DNA of 64,000 nucleotides, taken from positions 62,001-126,000 of the forward strand of contig JBHORC010000037.1 in assembly GCA_042408445.1 (NCBI GenBank), written 5' to 3'. Numbering within the stretch: position 1 is the first letter of the stretch; every line of letters starts with the position of its first letter. This stretch comes from CF-46 sp042408445 (GTDB taxonomy: Bacteria > Chloroflexota > Limnocylindria > Limnocylindrales > CSP1-4). This document shows positions 1-8,373 of this stretch, piece after piece. Both the position numbers and the translations under genes were made by a program. The notes under the pieces are model-generated. The model made no database searches, was not told the DNA's origin, and was given only the letters and a program-made list of their open reading frames with translations.

Positions 1-560
1 ACGGGATCCGGTTCGGGCCGCGGCTCGGCGACGCGGACGTGCTCGGCAACTACCTTGCGACGCGCGGCCGCGGCTTCGGGCCGGAGGTGAAGCGGCGGAT
101 CATGCTCGGCACGTACGCGTTGTCGGCCGGCTACTACGACGCGTTCTACGTGAAGGCGCAGAAGGTCCGGACGCTGATCAAGCGCGACTTCGACGACCTC
201 TTCGAGCGGGGCTTCGATGCCCTCGTCGCGCCGACCTCGCCGTCGGTCGCGTTCCGCTTCGGCGCGCGGCTCGCCGATCCCGTCTCGATGTACCTCTCGG
301 ACGCCTGCACGCTGCCGGTGAACATGGCCGGTCTGCCCGGGATCTCGATCCCGTGTGGGCTGTCGGAAGGGATGCCGGTCGGGCTCCAGCTCATCGGCCC
401 GGCCTGGTCCGAGCCGCGGCTGTTCGCGCTCGCCCGGGCCTACGAGGGACTGACGGCGACCGAGCCGTGGCGCGACCAGGAGCCCGCCCAGCTCCCGCTC
501 ACGACGGACCCCGGCCAGCCGACGCCCGCTGAACGCGCCGCGGTGCTCGCGACCGGCTGA
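1..560 (+). CDS. gatA: Asp/Glu-tRNA amidotransferase subunit A, C-terminal part
   Basis: Frame is open from the window edge (codons at positions 3, 6, ...), so this is a 5'-truncated gene of which about 186 codons are visible. The protein reads on from GIRFGPRL through GFGPEVKRRIMLGTYALSAG and YYDAFYVKAQKVR to LPVNMAGLPGISIPCG and PVGLQLIGP, the usual C-terminal blocks of GatA, the amidase subunit that releases ammonia from glutamine for Glu-tRNA(Gln)/Asp-tRNA(Asn) transamidation. The catalytic Ser-cisSer-Lys triad lies upstream and cannot be checked. It ends with TGA at 558-560, only 9 bp from the stop of the convergent gene. gatB follows about 4.2 kb away on the same strand, so the usual gatAB adjacency is interrupted. 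Confidence 0.95.
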   Translation, partial: GIRFGPRLGDADVLGNYLATRGRGFGPEVKRRIMLGTYALSAGYYDAFYVKAQKVRTLIKRDFDDLFERGFDALVAPTSPSVAFRFGARLADPVSMYLSDACTLPVNMAGLPGISIPCGLSEGMPVGLQLIGPAWSEPRLFALARAYEGLTATEPWRDQEPAQLPLTTDPGQPTPAERAAVLATG

Positions 561-569
561 CCGCTTCGG

Positions 570-3500
570 TCAGAGCACGCAGATGAAGGTCGATGCCTTC
601 GTCGCGGTTCCGGTCCCGCTTCGTGCGGGCGCAGTGCCCCGGCTGCTCACGGTCGTCGCCTGGACCGCGACGCCGGCGAACCGGGGCGCGGCCGGTGCCG
701 GCATCGATGCGCCGTCGACGAGGACGTCGTCCATCGTGATCGACAGCACGCCGCCGGACGTCGCCCCGATCCGCAGCCGATCCGCCTTCGTCGTCCAGGT
801 CCCGTTCGCGAGGCTCGCGAACGCCGGCCCGAACGCGTCGCCGGTTCGCGCGACGAAGCCGTCCAGGACGGCGTTGGCGCCGGTGCCCGCCCGCTGGTGG
901 ATCGCGATCCGGTACGAGACACCGACCTGGAGCGGCGCCGAGAGGCTGCCGACGGACGTCGAGTTGTTGCGGAGCCGGAGGGCGCCCGTCGTCTGCAGCT
1001 GGAGGTTGCCGATCGTCGTGCCCTGGTCCTGGATCTGGAGGATCCGGACCGCAGTCGTCGGCAGCGCAGCCAGCCGCACGGTGGCGACGATCCACGCATC
1101 ATTCGCGGCCGTCCAGCTCTTCTCGAGATAGGCCGTGCTCGAGGCCGAGATCGTTGCCGAGGTCGTTCCGGCGAGGGGCGACGTCTGGTCCAGCGTCACG
1201 GTGCCGGAGACTTTCGTCGCGCCGGTCGCCGCGTCGACGACCTTGCCCGCCTCGAACGACATCGTCGCGAGGCGCGATGACGGCGGCGGCCCGGACGTCG
1301 CCGTAACCGAGCGCGTCGTGGTCGACGTGCCGTTGGTGTTCGTCACCTTGAGCGAGATCACGTACGTCCCCGCGTTCGGGTAGACGTGCGCCGGCGGGGC
1401 GGCGAGCGGCGAGGTCGACCCATCGGCGAAGTCCCACAGCCAGCTCGTCGGCGACCCGGTCGAGGTGTCCGCGACCGTGACCGACAGCGGCGCGGGGCCG
1501 GACGACGGCGTCGCCGTGAACGCGGCGACGGGCCCGTTGGGTGGTGGCGGCGGCGGGCCGCCGACCGTCAGCTCGAGGATCGGCGGGTTGGTCCCCGAAC
1601 GGCTCGAGTAGTAGGCGCTGTCCGTGCTCGTGCTCGCGAGCGCGAACGTGTACGACCCATCGGCCGGGATCGCGCTCGGTGTCAGGGCGACGTCCGCCCA
1701 CGTGCCCTTCACGACCTTGCCCGCCGTCCCGACCGCGGTCGTGCCCGCGCTCGGTGCGTTGTTCCAGGTGATCCCGGTTTCCGTCCAGCCGTCGCCCGCC
1801 GCGTAGAGGCGGCCGCCGTCCACGCTCGAATCCGTGTTGAAGAGGCGGACGCGAGCCGCGGTGACGGGTCGACCGGCAAGGCCCGAGACCCCGAACCGCA
1901 GATAGGTCATGTAGGTCGATGGCGAGGCCGTCGTGCCGTTCCGGATCCGGACGTCGACGCCGCCGTAGTTCTTCGTGGGGCTCGTCTTGCTGATGTAGGC
2001 ATCCGCGGTGGCGGGGAACGTCAAGGTCGCGCTCGACGACGGCGTGACCACCAGGCTGAAGTCCGTGACGGCATACGTCCCCTGGCTGACGATCGAATCG
2101 TGGGTCAGCGGGTCGTGCCCGGCCGCGGTCGCCGTCACCGAGTAGGTGCCCGGGGACACGTCGAATCGGTAGCCGCCGAGGGCGTTCGTCGTCGTGGTCG
2201 AGCCGGGGATGCTGACGGTCGCGCCGACGATCGGCTGACCCGTCGCGTCATCCACGACCGATCCCGTGATGAACGTGGGTGACGGCTGAAGAGCGAAGTC
2301 GAGCGTCGCGGTACCACCGGCCGGGACGACGGCCGAGGCCTCACCGGCGACGTACAGGGCCGCCGACGCGGCGATCGACTGCGTGCCCGCCGCGATCCCG
2401 TTGATCGCGTAGCCACCGCTGCCGTCGGTCGTGGTCTCGCCGCCCGGATAGGTGATCGTCGCTCCGGCAAGCGGCAGACCCGTCGTCGCGTCGGTGACGT
2501 GACCCGTGACGCCGCCCGGTGGGGCGAGGGCGACATCGACCTGGTAGTTGCCTCCGCCGGCGACGGTCTGTGTCCGGGTCGCGGTCGCGTACCCGGCGAC
2601 GGCGAACGTCAGGGTCTGCTCACCGGAGGGGACGTTGGCGATCGTGTACGTGCCGTTCGCGGCCGTCGCCGTGGAGCGTGGCCCGTTCGTGATCGTGACG
2701 CCGCTGATCGGCGCGTTCGTCGCGCTGTCCGTCACGGCGCCGTGGATCGTGCCGGGCTGGAGGCTGGCGTTCGTGTCGATCCGGATGAACGACGCCACCG
2801 AGGGAACGCCGGCCGCGTTCTTGATCACGAGCTGGTACGGACCGGGAGGGGCGACGCCGCCACTCGCCGGGGCGTTCACGGAGAGCGATCCGCCCTGGAC
2901 CGAGAAGGTGAGCGGCACGTAGCGCTGGTTCTGGTCGAAGGCGTGGGTCGCTGCGGACAGCCGGATGAGCGCGACGGAGGTGATCGAGGCGGCATTCGGC
3001 GTGGCGACCGTGAACGACGATCCGTAGTTCGCCGCGCTCGGCGCGGAGGTGATCGTGGGCCGCGCACCCTGGAACAGGTAGGGCGGGGAGTAGATCTGGG
3101 CGCGCAGCCGTCCGGCGGCCTCGCCGCCGCCGATGAGGACGCGGCCGTCCGCGAGCAGCACCGCCGAGGAGTGGTACATCCGCGCTTCGGCCATCGGCGC
3201 GACGGTCGTCCACTGCTCGGTCGACGGGTTCCAGATCTCGCCCTCGAGGATCGCCTGGCTCGCGTCGTCGGCGGCGCGGGTGCCGCCCATCGCGAGGACC
3301 GTGCCGTCGGCGAGGATCGTCAGATTCATCCGCCGCCGCGGGAACGCCATCGGCGCCACGTCGCGCCACGCCGGCGACGCCGCGGTCATGTCGACGACGG
3401 TCGCCCGGCTGATCGCCGGATCGCCGCCGCCCGCGCGCAGGATCTTGCCGGGCGCATACATGACCGCCGATTCCGAGTACCCGCTCGTCGAGTAGAAGTT

Positions 3501-4304
3501 CGACGGCCCCGGCGTCCAGCTGCCGGTCCCGCTCGGGTCGAGGATCGCCGTCCCGCTTCCCGAGCCCGACTCGAACACCTTGCCGTTCGGCAGGACGAAC
3601 ATCAGCGGGTACAGGCCCTGGGAGCGCACGGCGCCCGTCAGCTGGGTCCACGTGTTCGCGACCGGGTCATAGACCTCGGGGATCGTCGCCCGCGTGCCGT
3701 CGGGGGCGTCGCCGGACGTCGCGAGGACGCGGCCGTCGGCGAGGGTCGTGCTCGTCGCGTACCAACGGAAGAAGGCCATGTCCGGGCCGTGCATCCACGT
3801 GCTGGTCGTCGGGTCGTAGATGGACGTCACGGTCGTGCCGATGTGCGGCGCGCCGTTCTGCCCGCCGACGACGATGACGCGGCCGTCGGCCAGCATCGAC
3901 TGGCCCGCGCAGTGCAGATCGCCGAACAGGGCCGGCGCCGCGGAGAACGAGCCGTCGCCGGGATCCCAGACCGCAGCATTCGCGCCCGTCGACCAGACGA
4001 GGACCTTGCCGTTGGCGAGCGCGGTCATGTGCTTCGCCTGGAGGCCCCAGTCCATGACGGAGCCCCAGCTGCCGCCGACGTCCGGCGACAGGGCATTCGT
4101 GGCGAGGTTGCCTCCTGGGCCGGCCGGTCGCGCCAGGCTGTCGGCGGCGGCGGCGGCGGCGGCGGATCGCGCGGCCTGCGCGCGGGCTGGTCCCGCGAGG
4201 GACGCGGCGGTGAGCCCGGCCGGCGCGGCCAGCGTCCCCAGGAGACAGGCGATGGCACCGATCGCAACGGCGATCGGCCGGACACGGCGCGCGCTCGGCT
4301 TCAC
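570..4304 (-). CDS. Secreted galactose oxidase/glyoxal oxidase-like Kelch protein with C-terminal PKD and DNRLRE modules
   Basis: About 1244 aa from GTG 4304, chosen because GAGGGG precedes it and a signal peptide (VKPSARRVRPIAVAIGAIA...) follows; an in-frame ATG at 4457 would add 51 untypical residues. Domain order: signal peptide, Kelch propeller with DGRV/GG repeats (about 75-410), DUF1929-type galactose-oxidase C-terminal domain (about 415-515), three carboxypeptidase-regulatory-like repeats (G.V.D..T..P..G), a DNRLRE domain, a PKD domain (WLWDFADG) and a LamG-like tail. All five copper/cofactor residues of the AA5 family have counterparts: Cys132 (HCAGQ), Tyr182 (RWYAT), Tyr377-His378 (RMYHS) and His454 (THAFDQNQR). 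An extracellular alcohol or aldehyde oxidase producing H2O2 is therefore plausible; the substrate is unknown. Confidence 0.85.
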   Translation of the reverse strand: MKPSARRVRPIAVAIGAIACLLGTLAAPAGLTAASLAGPARAQAARSAAAAAAADSLARPAGPGGNLATNALSPDVGGSWGSVMDWGLQAKHMTALANGKVLVWSTGANAAVWDPGDGSFSAAPALFGDLHCAGQSMLADGRVIVVGGQNGAPHIGTTVTSIYDPTTSTWMHGPDMAFFRWYATSTTLADGRVLATSGDAPDGTRATIPEVYDPVANTWTQLTGAVRSQGLYPLMFVLPNGKVFESGSGSGTAILDPSGTGSWTPGPSNFYSTSGYSESAVMYAPGKILRAGGGDPAISRATVVDMTAASPAWRDVAPMAFPRRRMNLTILADGTVLAMGGTRAADDASQAILEGEIWNPSTEQWTTVAPMAEARMYHSSAVLLADGRVLIGGGEAAGRLRAQIYSPPYLFQGARPTITSAPSAANYGSSFTVATPNAASITSVALIRLSAATHAFDQNQRYVPLTFSVQGGSLSVNAPASGGVAPPGPYQLVIKNAAGVPSVASFIRIDTNASLQPGTIHGAVTDSATNAPISGVTITNGPRSTATAANGTYTIANVPSGEQTLTFAVAGYATATRTQTVAGGGNYQVDVALAPPGGVTGHVTDATTGLPLAGATITYPGGETTTDGSGGYAINGIAAGTQSIAASAALYVAGEASAVVPAGGTATLDFALQPSPTFITGSVVDDATGQPIVGATVSIPGSTTTTNALGGYRFDVSPGTYSVTATAAGHDPLTHDSIVSQGTYAVTDFSLVVTPSSSATLTFPATADAYISKTSPTKNYGGVDVRIRNGTTASPSTYMTYLRFGVSGLAGRPVTAARVRLFNTDSSVDGGRLYAAGDGWTETGITWNNAPSAGTTAVGTAGKVVKGTWADVALTPSAIPADGSYTFALASTSTDSAYYSSRSGTNPPILELTVGGPPPPPPNGPVAAFTATPSSGPAPLSVTVADTSTGSPTSWLWDFADGSTSPLAAPPAHVYPNAGTYVISLKVTNTNGTSTTTRSVTATSGPPPSSRLATMSFEAGKVVDAATGATKVSGTVTLDQTSPLAGTTSATISASSTAYLEKSWTAANDAWIVATVRLAALPTTAVRILQIQDQGTTIGNLQLQTTGALRLRNNSTSVGSLSAPLQVGVSYRIAIHQRAGTGANAVLDGFVARTGDAFGPAFASLANGTWTTKADRLRIGATSGGVLSITMDDVLVDGASMPAPAAPRFAGVAVQATTVSSRGTAPARSGTGTATKASTFICVL

Positions 4305-4790
4305 TTGCGACTTCCCCTCGACGATCGCGTGCCGACCGGCTCCTCGCGGAGCGGAGGTGACGGCCCCCGCGTCGACCGGACCATCGTACGGGGGGCGGGC
4401 ACCATTCGGGCTGTTCGCGGACGCACCAGCACCGCGAAAGGTGCTGCGCGGACGCACCAGTCGGCGACCGAGACGGGGTCACCTCGTTCGTCGCGCGCCG
4501 CCGTGCCTCGTGTCGACCCGGACAGACGCACGCCCCAGGAACGTTCGGACTGCTTTCCTGCGCCCTGCCCCGGGAATCGCCGCTGTCGTTAGCCCCGTAC
4601 GGCAACAATCGGCCGACCAGCACCCGAGGACCCGACGCGTTCGTGCCCAACGTTCCGTTGGTGTGCGTCAGGCCGACTCCACCGGTGGTGATGCCCAGGT
4701 GGCCATCGTCCGCGGGGGCTGGCGGAGACCGGCGTCCAGCACGCCTGCTTCACCCGCCTCTGCCGCGGGCGCTATGCGACACTTCCGGCC
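4305..4790. other. Intergenic region between the secreted oxidase and gatB
   Basis: No convincing gene is seen here. The oxidase frame stays open to an ATG at 4457 but lacks coding character. It holds two 14-bp direct repeats (CGCGGACGCACCAG) and a hairpin between them, listed separately. Just before gatB a weak -10-like GACACT ends 7 nt ahead of the ATG at 4791. Confidence 0.6.
4416..4460. repeat. Tandem 14-bp repeats with an internal hairpin, operator-like
   Basis: CGCGGACGCACCAG occurs at 4416-4429 and again at 4447-4460, 31 bp apart (about three helical turns). Between them lies a perfect 7-bp hairpin, CAGCACC/GGTGCTG with loop GCGAAA (4427-4446). It sits 110-155 bp upstream of the GTG of the reverse-strand oxidase gene, so it may be an operator for it. 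The core GCACC/GGTGC recurs in other gaps of the window. Confidence 0.5.
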
Positions 4791-6275
4791 ATGGTCGATA
4801 CCGCGACCCGGCCGGCCGCCCTCGAGCGTTACGAGGCGGTCATCGGCATCGAGGTCCACTGCCAGCTCAAGACCGCGTCGAAGATGTTCTGCGGCTGCTC
4901 GAACAGCTACGCGGACGCGCCGCCGAACACCCACGTCTGCCCGGTCTGTCTCGGGCTGCCGGGCGCACTCCCGGTGATCAACCGCCGGGCGGTCGAGCTG
5001 GTGCTCGCCACCGGCATCGCCATCCAGGCCGAGACGCCGCCCGCGACCCGCTGGGATCGCAAGAACTACTTCTACCCGGACCTCCCGAAGGGCTACCAGA
5101 TCAGCCAGTACGACCTGCCGCTCGCGTCGCGCGGGCGCCTCACCTTCGACACGTCCGAGGGCGAGGTCACGATCGGGATCACGCGGGCGCACCTCGAGGA
5201 GGACACCGCGAAGCTGATCCACGCGACGGATGCCGCCGGTCGCCGGGTGAGCCTCGTCGACTTCAACCGCTCGGGCGCGCCGCTCATGGAGATCGTCACC
5301 GAGCCGGACGTCCGGACCGCCGAGCAGGCACGGCGCTACGCCGAGGAGCTCCAGGCGCTCCTTCGGGCGATCGGCGCGAGCGACGCCGACATGGAGCGGG
5401 GCCAGATGCGGGTCGAGGCGAACGTCTCGCTCCGGCCGCGCGGCACGGAGCCGTTCGGGACGCGGGTCGAGGTCAAGAACATGAACTCGTTCCGGTCGGT
5501 CGAGCGCGCGATCGCGTTCGAGATCGCCCGACAGGCGGCCGCGCTCGACGCCGGCGAGACGCTGACCCAGGACACCCGGGGCTGGAACGAGGATCGCGGG
5601 ACGACCTACGTAATGCGATCCAAGGAGGACAGCCACGACTACCGCTACTTCCCGGAGCCGGATCTCCCGCCGTTGCGCGTCGACGCGGACTGGCTCGCGA
5701 CGATCCGCGCGTCCCTCGCCGAGCTCCCCGCTGACCGGCGGGCGCGATACGAGCGCGAGCTCGGGCTGTCGGCCTACGACGCGGGCGTGATCGTCGGCGA
5801 TGCGCGGGCAACGGAGCTCTTCGAGCAGGCTCGTTCCGCTGCGTCGGACGCGGATCCCAAGGCGCTCGCCAACTGGGTCACGGGGTCGTATCTCGCGCTG
5901 AGCCGGAGCGATCCCGAGGCCGCGAGGCGGGTCTCGGCCGTGGAGCTCGCAGACCTCGTCGGCCGCGTCGCACGCGGCGAGCTCTCGGGCACGAACGCCA
6001 AGGAGGTCTTCGCCGCCCATGCCGCCGACGGCTCGACCGTCGCCTCGATCGTCGAGGAGCGCGGGCTGCGCCAGATCTCGGACACGGCGGCGCTCGACTC
6101 GATCGTCGACGAGGTCTTCGCCGCGAACCAGAAGGCGCTCGACGATCACCGGGCCGGCAAACCGGTCGCGGGCTTCCTCGTGGGCCAGGTGATGAAGGCG
6201 ACGCGGGGCCAGGCGAATGCGGCCCTCGTCCGGCAGGCGGTCGACGCACGGCTCGCACGCGCATCGACGACATGA
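4791..6275 (+). CDS. gatB: Asp/Glu-tRNA amidotransferase subunit B
   Basis: 494 aa, normal for GatB. It starts YEAVIGIEVHCQL, has the zinc-binding set MFCGCSN...CPVCLGLPG, the catalytic-cradle blocks RKNYFYPDLPKGYQISQYD and DFNRSGAPLMEIV, the EVKNMNSFRSVERAI segment, and a helical C-terminal YqeY-like tRNA-binding domain (about 345-494). GatB is the kinase/tRNA-binding subunit: it phosphorylates the misacylated Glu-tRNA(Gln) or Asp-tRNA(Asn) and receives ammonia from GatA. Its stop overlaps the next ATG by 4 bp. gatA ends far upstream across a reverse-strand gene, so gatB must have its own promoter here. Confidence 0.97.
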   Translation: MVDTATRPAALERYEAVIGIEVHCQLKTASKMFCGCSNSYADAPPNTHVCPVCLGLPGALPVINRRAVELVLATGIAIQAETPPATRWDRKNYFYPDLPKGYQISQYDLPLASRGRLTFDTSEGEVTIGITRAHLEEDTAKLIHATDAAGRRVSLVDFNRSGAPLMEIVTEPDVRTAEQARRYAEELQALLRAIGASDADMERGQMRVEANVSLRPRGTEPFGTRVEVKNMNSFRSVERAIAFEIARQAAALDAGETLTQDTRGWNEDRGTTYVMRSKEDSHDYRYFPEPDLPPLRVDADWLATIRASLAELPADRRARYERELGLSAYDAGVIVGDARATELFEQARSAASDADPKALANWVTGSYLALSRSDPEAARRVSAVELADLVGRVARGELSGTNAKEVFAAHAADGSTVASIVEERGLRQISDTAALDSIVDEVFAANQKALDDHRAGKPVAGFLVGQVMKATRGQANAALVRQAVDARLARASTT

Positions 6276-6544
6276 GCCTCGTCAACCTGCTCCTGTGGGG
6301 CGGCGGCGTCCTCCTGATCGCCATCGGCTACGGCCGGGCGAAGGGTCCGTGGGGCCGGTACCAGGCTCTCAAGGAAGGCGACGCCAACGAGGCCCGCTAC
6401 AACGCCTGGCGCGGGGGCGTTCGCGACAGCTCGTCGACGGGTGCCTCGGTCGCGATGGAGATGTACCGCCGGCAGGCACGGATCGGAGCCTCGGTTGCGG
6501 TCGTCGGCTTCGTCCTCGTCTTCCTCGGCTTCCTGATCAAGTAG
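6272..6544 (+). CDS. Small two-helix membrane protein
   Basis: 90 aa. The ATG overlaps the gatB TGA (ATGA), which implies translational coupling. Hydrophobic helices lie at about residues 4-20 (VNLLLWGGGVLLIAIGY) and 70-89 (IGASVAVVGFVLVFLGFLI), flanking a polar, basic middle (KGPWGRYQALKEGDANEARYNAWRGG). No known family is recognised. The position next to gatB may be only shared transcription; nothing in the protein links it to tRNA amidation. Confidence 0.75.
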   Translation: MSLVNLLLWGGGVLLIAIGYGRAKGPWGRYQALKEGDANEARYNAWRGGVRDSSSTGASVAMEMYRRQARIGASVAVVGFVLVFLGFLIK

Positions 6545-6548
6545 CCGC

Positions 6549-7709
6549 GTGACGCGCGAACGCACCGACGGGCGCGGCTTCGCGACGCGCGCGATCCATG
6601 CCGGCGAGCGGCCCGATCCGGTCACCCACGCCCACAACCCGCCGATCTACGCCACGTCCACGTTCGCGTTCGACACCGCGGCCGAGAAGGAGGACGCCGT
6701 CGACCGGGCGCTCGAATGGGATCCGACGAGCTACTTCTACTCGCGGACCGGCAATCCGACGACCCGGGCGCTCGAGGAGAAGGTCGCCGCGCTCGAGGGT
6801 TCGGAGGACGCGGTCGTCTCGTCCTCGGGGATGGCCGCCGTCTCGGCGACGCTCTTCGCCCATCTCGGCGCCGGCGATCACGTCGTCGTCGGCGAGGAGC
6901 TGTTCGTCATCAGCCAGGTCCTGCTCGCCGACGATTTCCCGCGTCGCGGGATCGATGTCACGTCCGTCGACCCGACCGACCTCGCCGCCGTCGAGGCAGC
7001 GATCACGCCGGCGACCCGGGCGATCTTCGTAGAGACGTCGACAAATCCCCGCCTCCGGATCCCCGATCTCGACGCGATCGCCGAGATCGGTCACCGGCGC
7101 GGCCTGATCGTCATCGCCGACAACACGTTCCTCGGGCCGGCCGTCCTGCGCCCGATCGAGCACGGCGCCGACCTCGTGCTCCACGCCGCCACGAAGTACC
7201 TCTCCGGGCACGGCGACGTGGTGTCCGGCGTCGTCTCCGGCCCGAAGCGGCTCCTCGACCCGATCCGGAAGCAGGTCGACACGTACGGCCAGGCAGCCAG
7301 CCCGTTCTCGAGCTGGCTGGTCATGCGCGGGATCCGGACGCTCCAGCTGCGATCGCGTGCCGCCGCGGAGAACGCGCTCGCGATCGCGCGGATGCTCGAG
7401 GTCTCGCCGAAGGTCGAATGGGTCCGCTACCCGGGTCTCGACTCGCACCCGGACCGTGCGGTCGCACGCCGCCTGATCGACGGACCCGGCGGGGCGATGG
7501 TCACGTTCCAGCCGCGCGGCGGTATCGCGGGCATGGCCGCGTTCACCGACCACCTCCGGCTGTGCGACATCGGCGTCAGCCTCGGCGACGTCCACACGCT
7601 CGTCTATCCCCAGCCCAAGCGCGGCGGCCTCGTCCGTGTCTCGGTGGGGTGCGAGGACATCGACGATCTCCTCGAGGACGTGGAGCTGGGCCTCTCGCAC
7701 GTCGGCTGA
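6549..7709 (+). CDS. Cys/Met-metabolism PLP enzyme (cystathionine gamma-synthase/lyase family)
   Basis: 386 aa from GTG 6549, 4 bp after the previous stop. Family signatures are clear: TRAIHAGERPDP at the start, YSRTGNPT (phosphate and subunit-interface block), SSGMAA, VETSTNPRLRIPD, the PLP-ring Asp191 (IADNTF) and Lys216 in the motif HAATKYLSGHGD for the Schiff base. Members include cystathionine gamma-synthase, gamma-lyase, methionine gamma-lyase and O-acylhomoserine sulfhydrylases; sequence alone does not separate them here. No methionine biosynthesis partner is adjacent. It is probably cotranscribed with gatB and the small membrane protein, given the tight spacing. Confidence 0.92.
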   Translation: MTRERTDGRGFATRAIHAGERPDPVTHAHNPPIYATSTFAFDTAAEKEDAVDRALEWDPTSYFYSRTGNPTTRALEEKVAALEGSEDAVVSSSGMAAVSATLFAHLGAGDHVVVGEELFVISQVLLADDFPRRGIDVTSVDPTDLAAVEAAITPATRAIFVETSTNPRLRIPDLDAIAEIGHRRGLIVIADNTFLGPAVLRPIEHGADLVLHAATKYLSGHGDVVSGVVSGPKRLLDPIRKQVDTYGQAASPFSSWLVMRGIRTLQLRSRAAAENALAIARMLEVSPKVEWVRYPGLDSHPDRAVARRLIDGPGGAMVTFQPRGGIAGMAAFTDHLRLCDIGVSLGDVHTLVYPQPKRGGLVRVSVGCEDIDDLLEDVELGLSHVG

Positions 7710-7729
7710 GGGGGCAGCGGACCGCAGCC

Positions 7730-7748
7730 CGGGGCCGCCGGCGCCCCG
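7730..7748. terminator. Candidate bidirectional hairpin between convergent genes
   Basis: CGGGGC (7730-7735) pairs with GCCCCG (7743-7748) around a 7-nt loop, in the 52-bp gap between the stops of two convergent genes. There is no T-tract on either strand, so it would be a weak or factor-assisted terminator. Confidence 0.35.
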
Positions 7749-7761
7749 ACGGGGAGCGCGC

Positions 7762-8373
7762 TCAGCGGCCGCGCAGGCGCCGGTGCTCGATCGCCGTGCA
7801 GCGGTCCATGACGACCGACAGCCCACCCTCATGGGCGATCCGGGCCGCCTCCCAGCTCACGACGCCGAGCTGGAGCCAGAGGCATCGGGCGCCGATCTCG
7901 ACCGCCTCGCGAGCATGCGCCGGGCACAGCTCGGAACGCCGGAACACGTCGACGATGTCGAACGGTCCCGTGGCATCCGCCGCCTCGCGGAGGGTCCGGA
8001 ACGCGGGAATGCCGAGGACGTCCCGCTCGCGCGGATTCACGGGCACGCAGTCGTACCCCTGGTGGACCAGATAGCGGAACACGCCGAACGACGGGCGGGC
8101 GGGGTTCGCCGAGGCGCCGATCACCGCGATCCGCCTTGCGTTCCGGAGGACGTCGCCCGCAGCCTCGTCGTCGAGCACCGCGACCGGACCGCGCTGCTCC
8201 TCGAGGTCGAGATAGGCGATCGCGCGGGCACGCTCGGCCGCCCGGCGAGCGGCCCGCGCCGCGCGGTCGGCCGCCTCCGCGGCGTCGCGGCTGTCGCCGT
8301 CGCCCTCGCCGGGAGCTTCAGCCGCGCCGCCGCCATTGGCCGCGCCGCCCGGAATGTCGGACTCGTCCGTCAC
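7762..8373 (-). CDS. CoA-binding (YccU-like) protein with charged N-terminal extension
   Basis: 203 aa. Residues 78-200 form a CoA-binding Rossmann domain of the succinyl-CoA-ligase alpha type: RRIAVIGASANPARPSFGV, YDCVPVNPRERDVLGIP, FDIVDVFRRSE, ARCLWLQLGVVSWEAA, MDRCTAIEHRR. The first 75 residues are Gly/Ala-rich then strongly helical (AARAARRAAERARA), unlike the standalone family of about 140 aa. Its ATG overlaps the TGA of the upstream P450 gene (4 bp), so the two are translationally coupled. Biochemical role of the family is not established; a CoA or NAD ligand is inferred. Confidence 0.85.
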   Translation of the reverse strand: MTDESDIPGGAANGGGAAEAPGEGDGDSRDAAEAADRAARAARRAAERARAIAYLDLEEQRGPVAVLDDEAAGDVLRNARRIAVIGASANPARPSFGVFRYLVHQGYDCVPVNPRERDVLGIPAFRTLREAADATGPFDIVDVFRRSELCPAHAREAVEIGARCLWLQLGVVSWEAARIAHEGGLSVVMDRCTAIEHRRLRGR

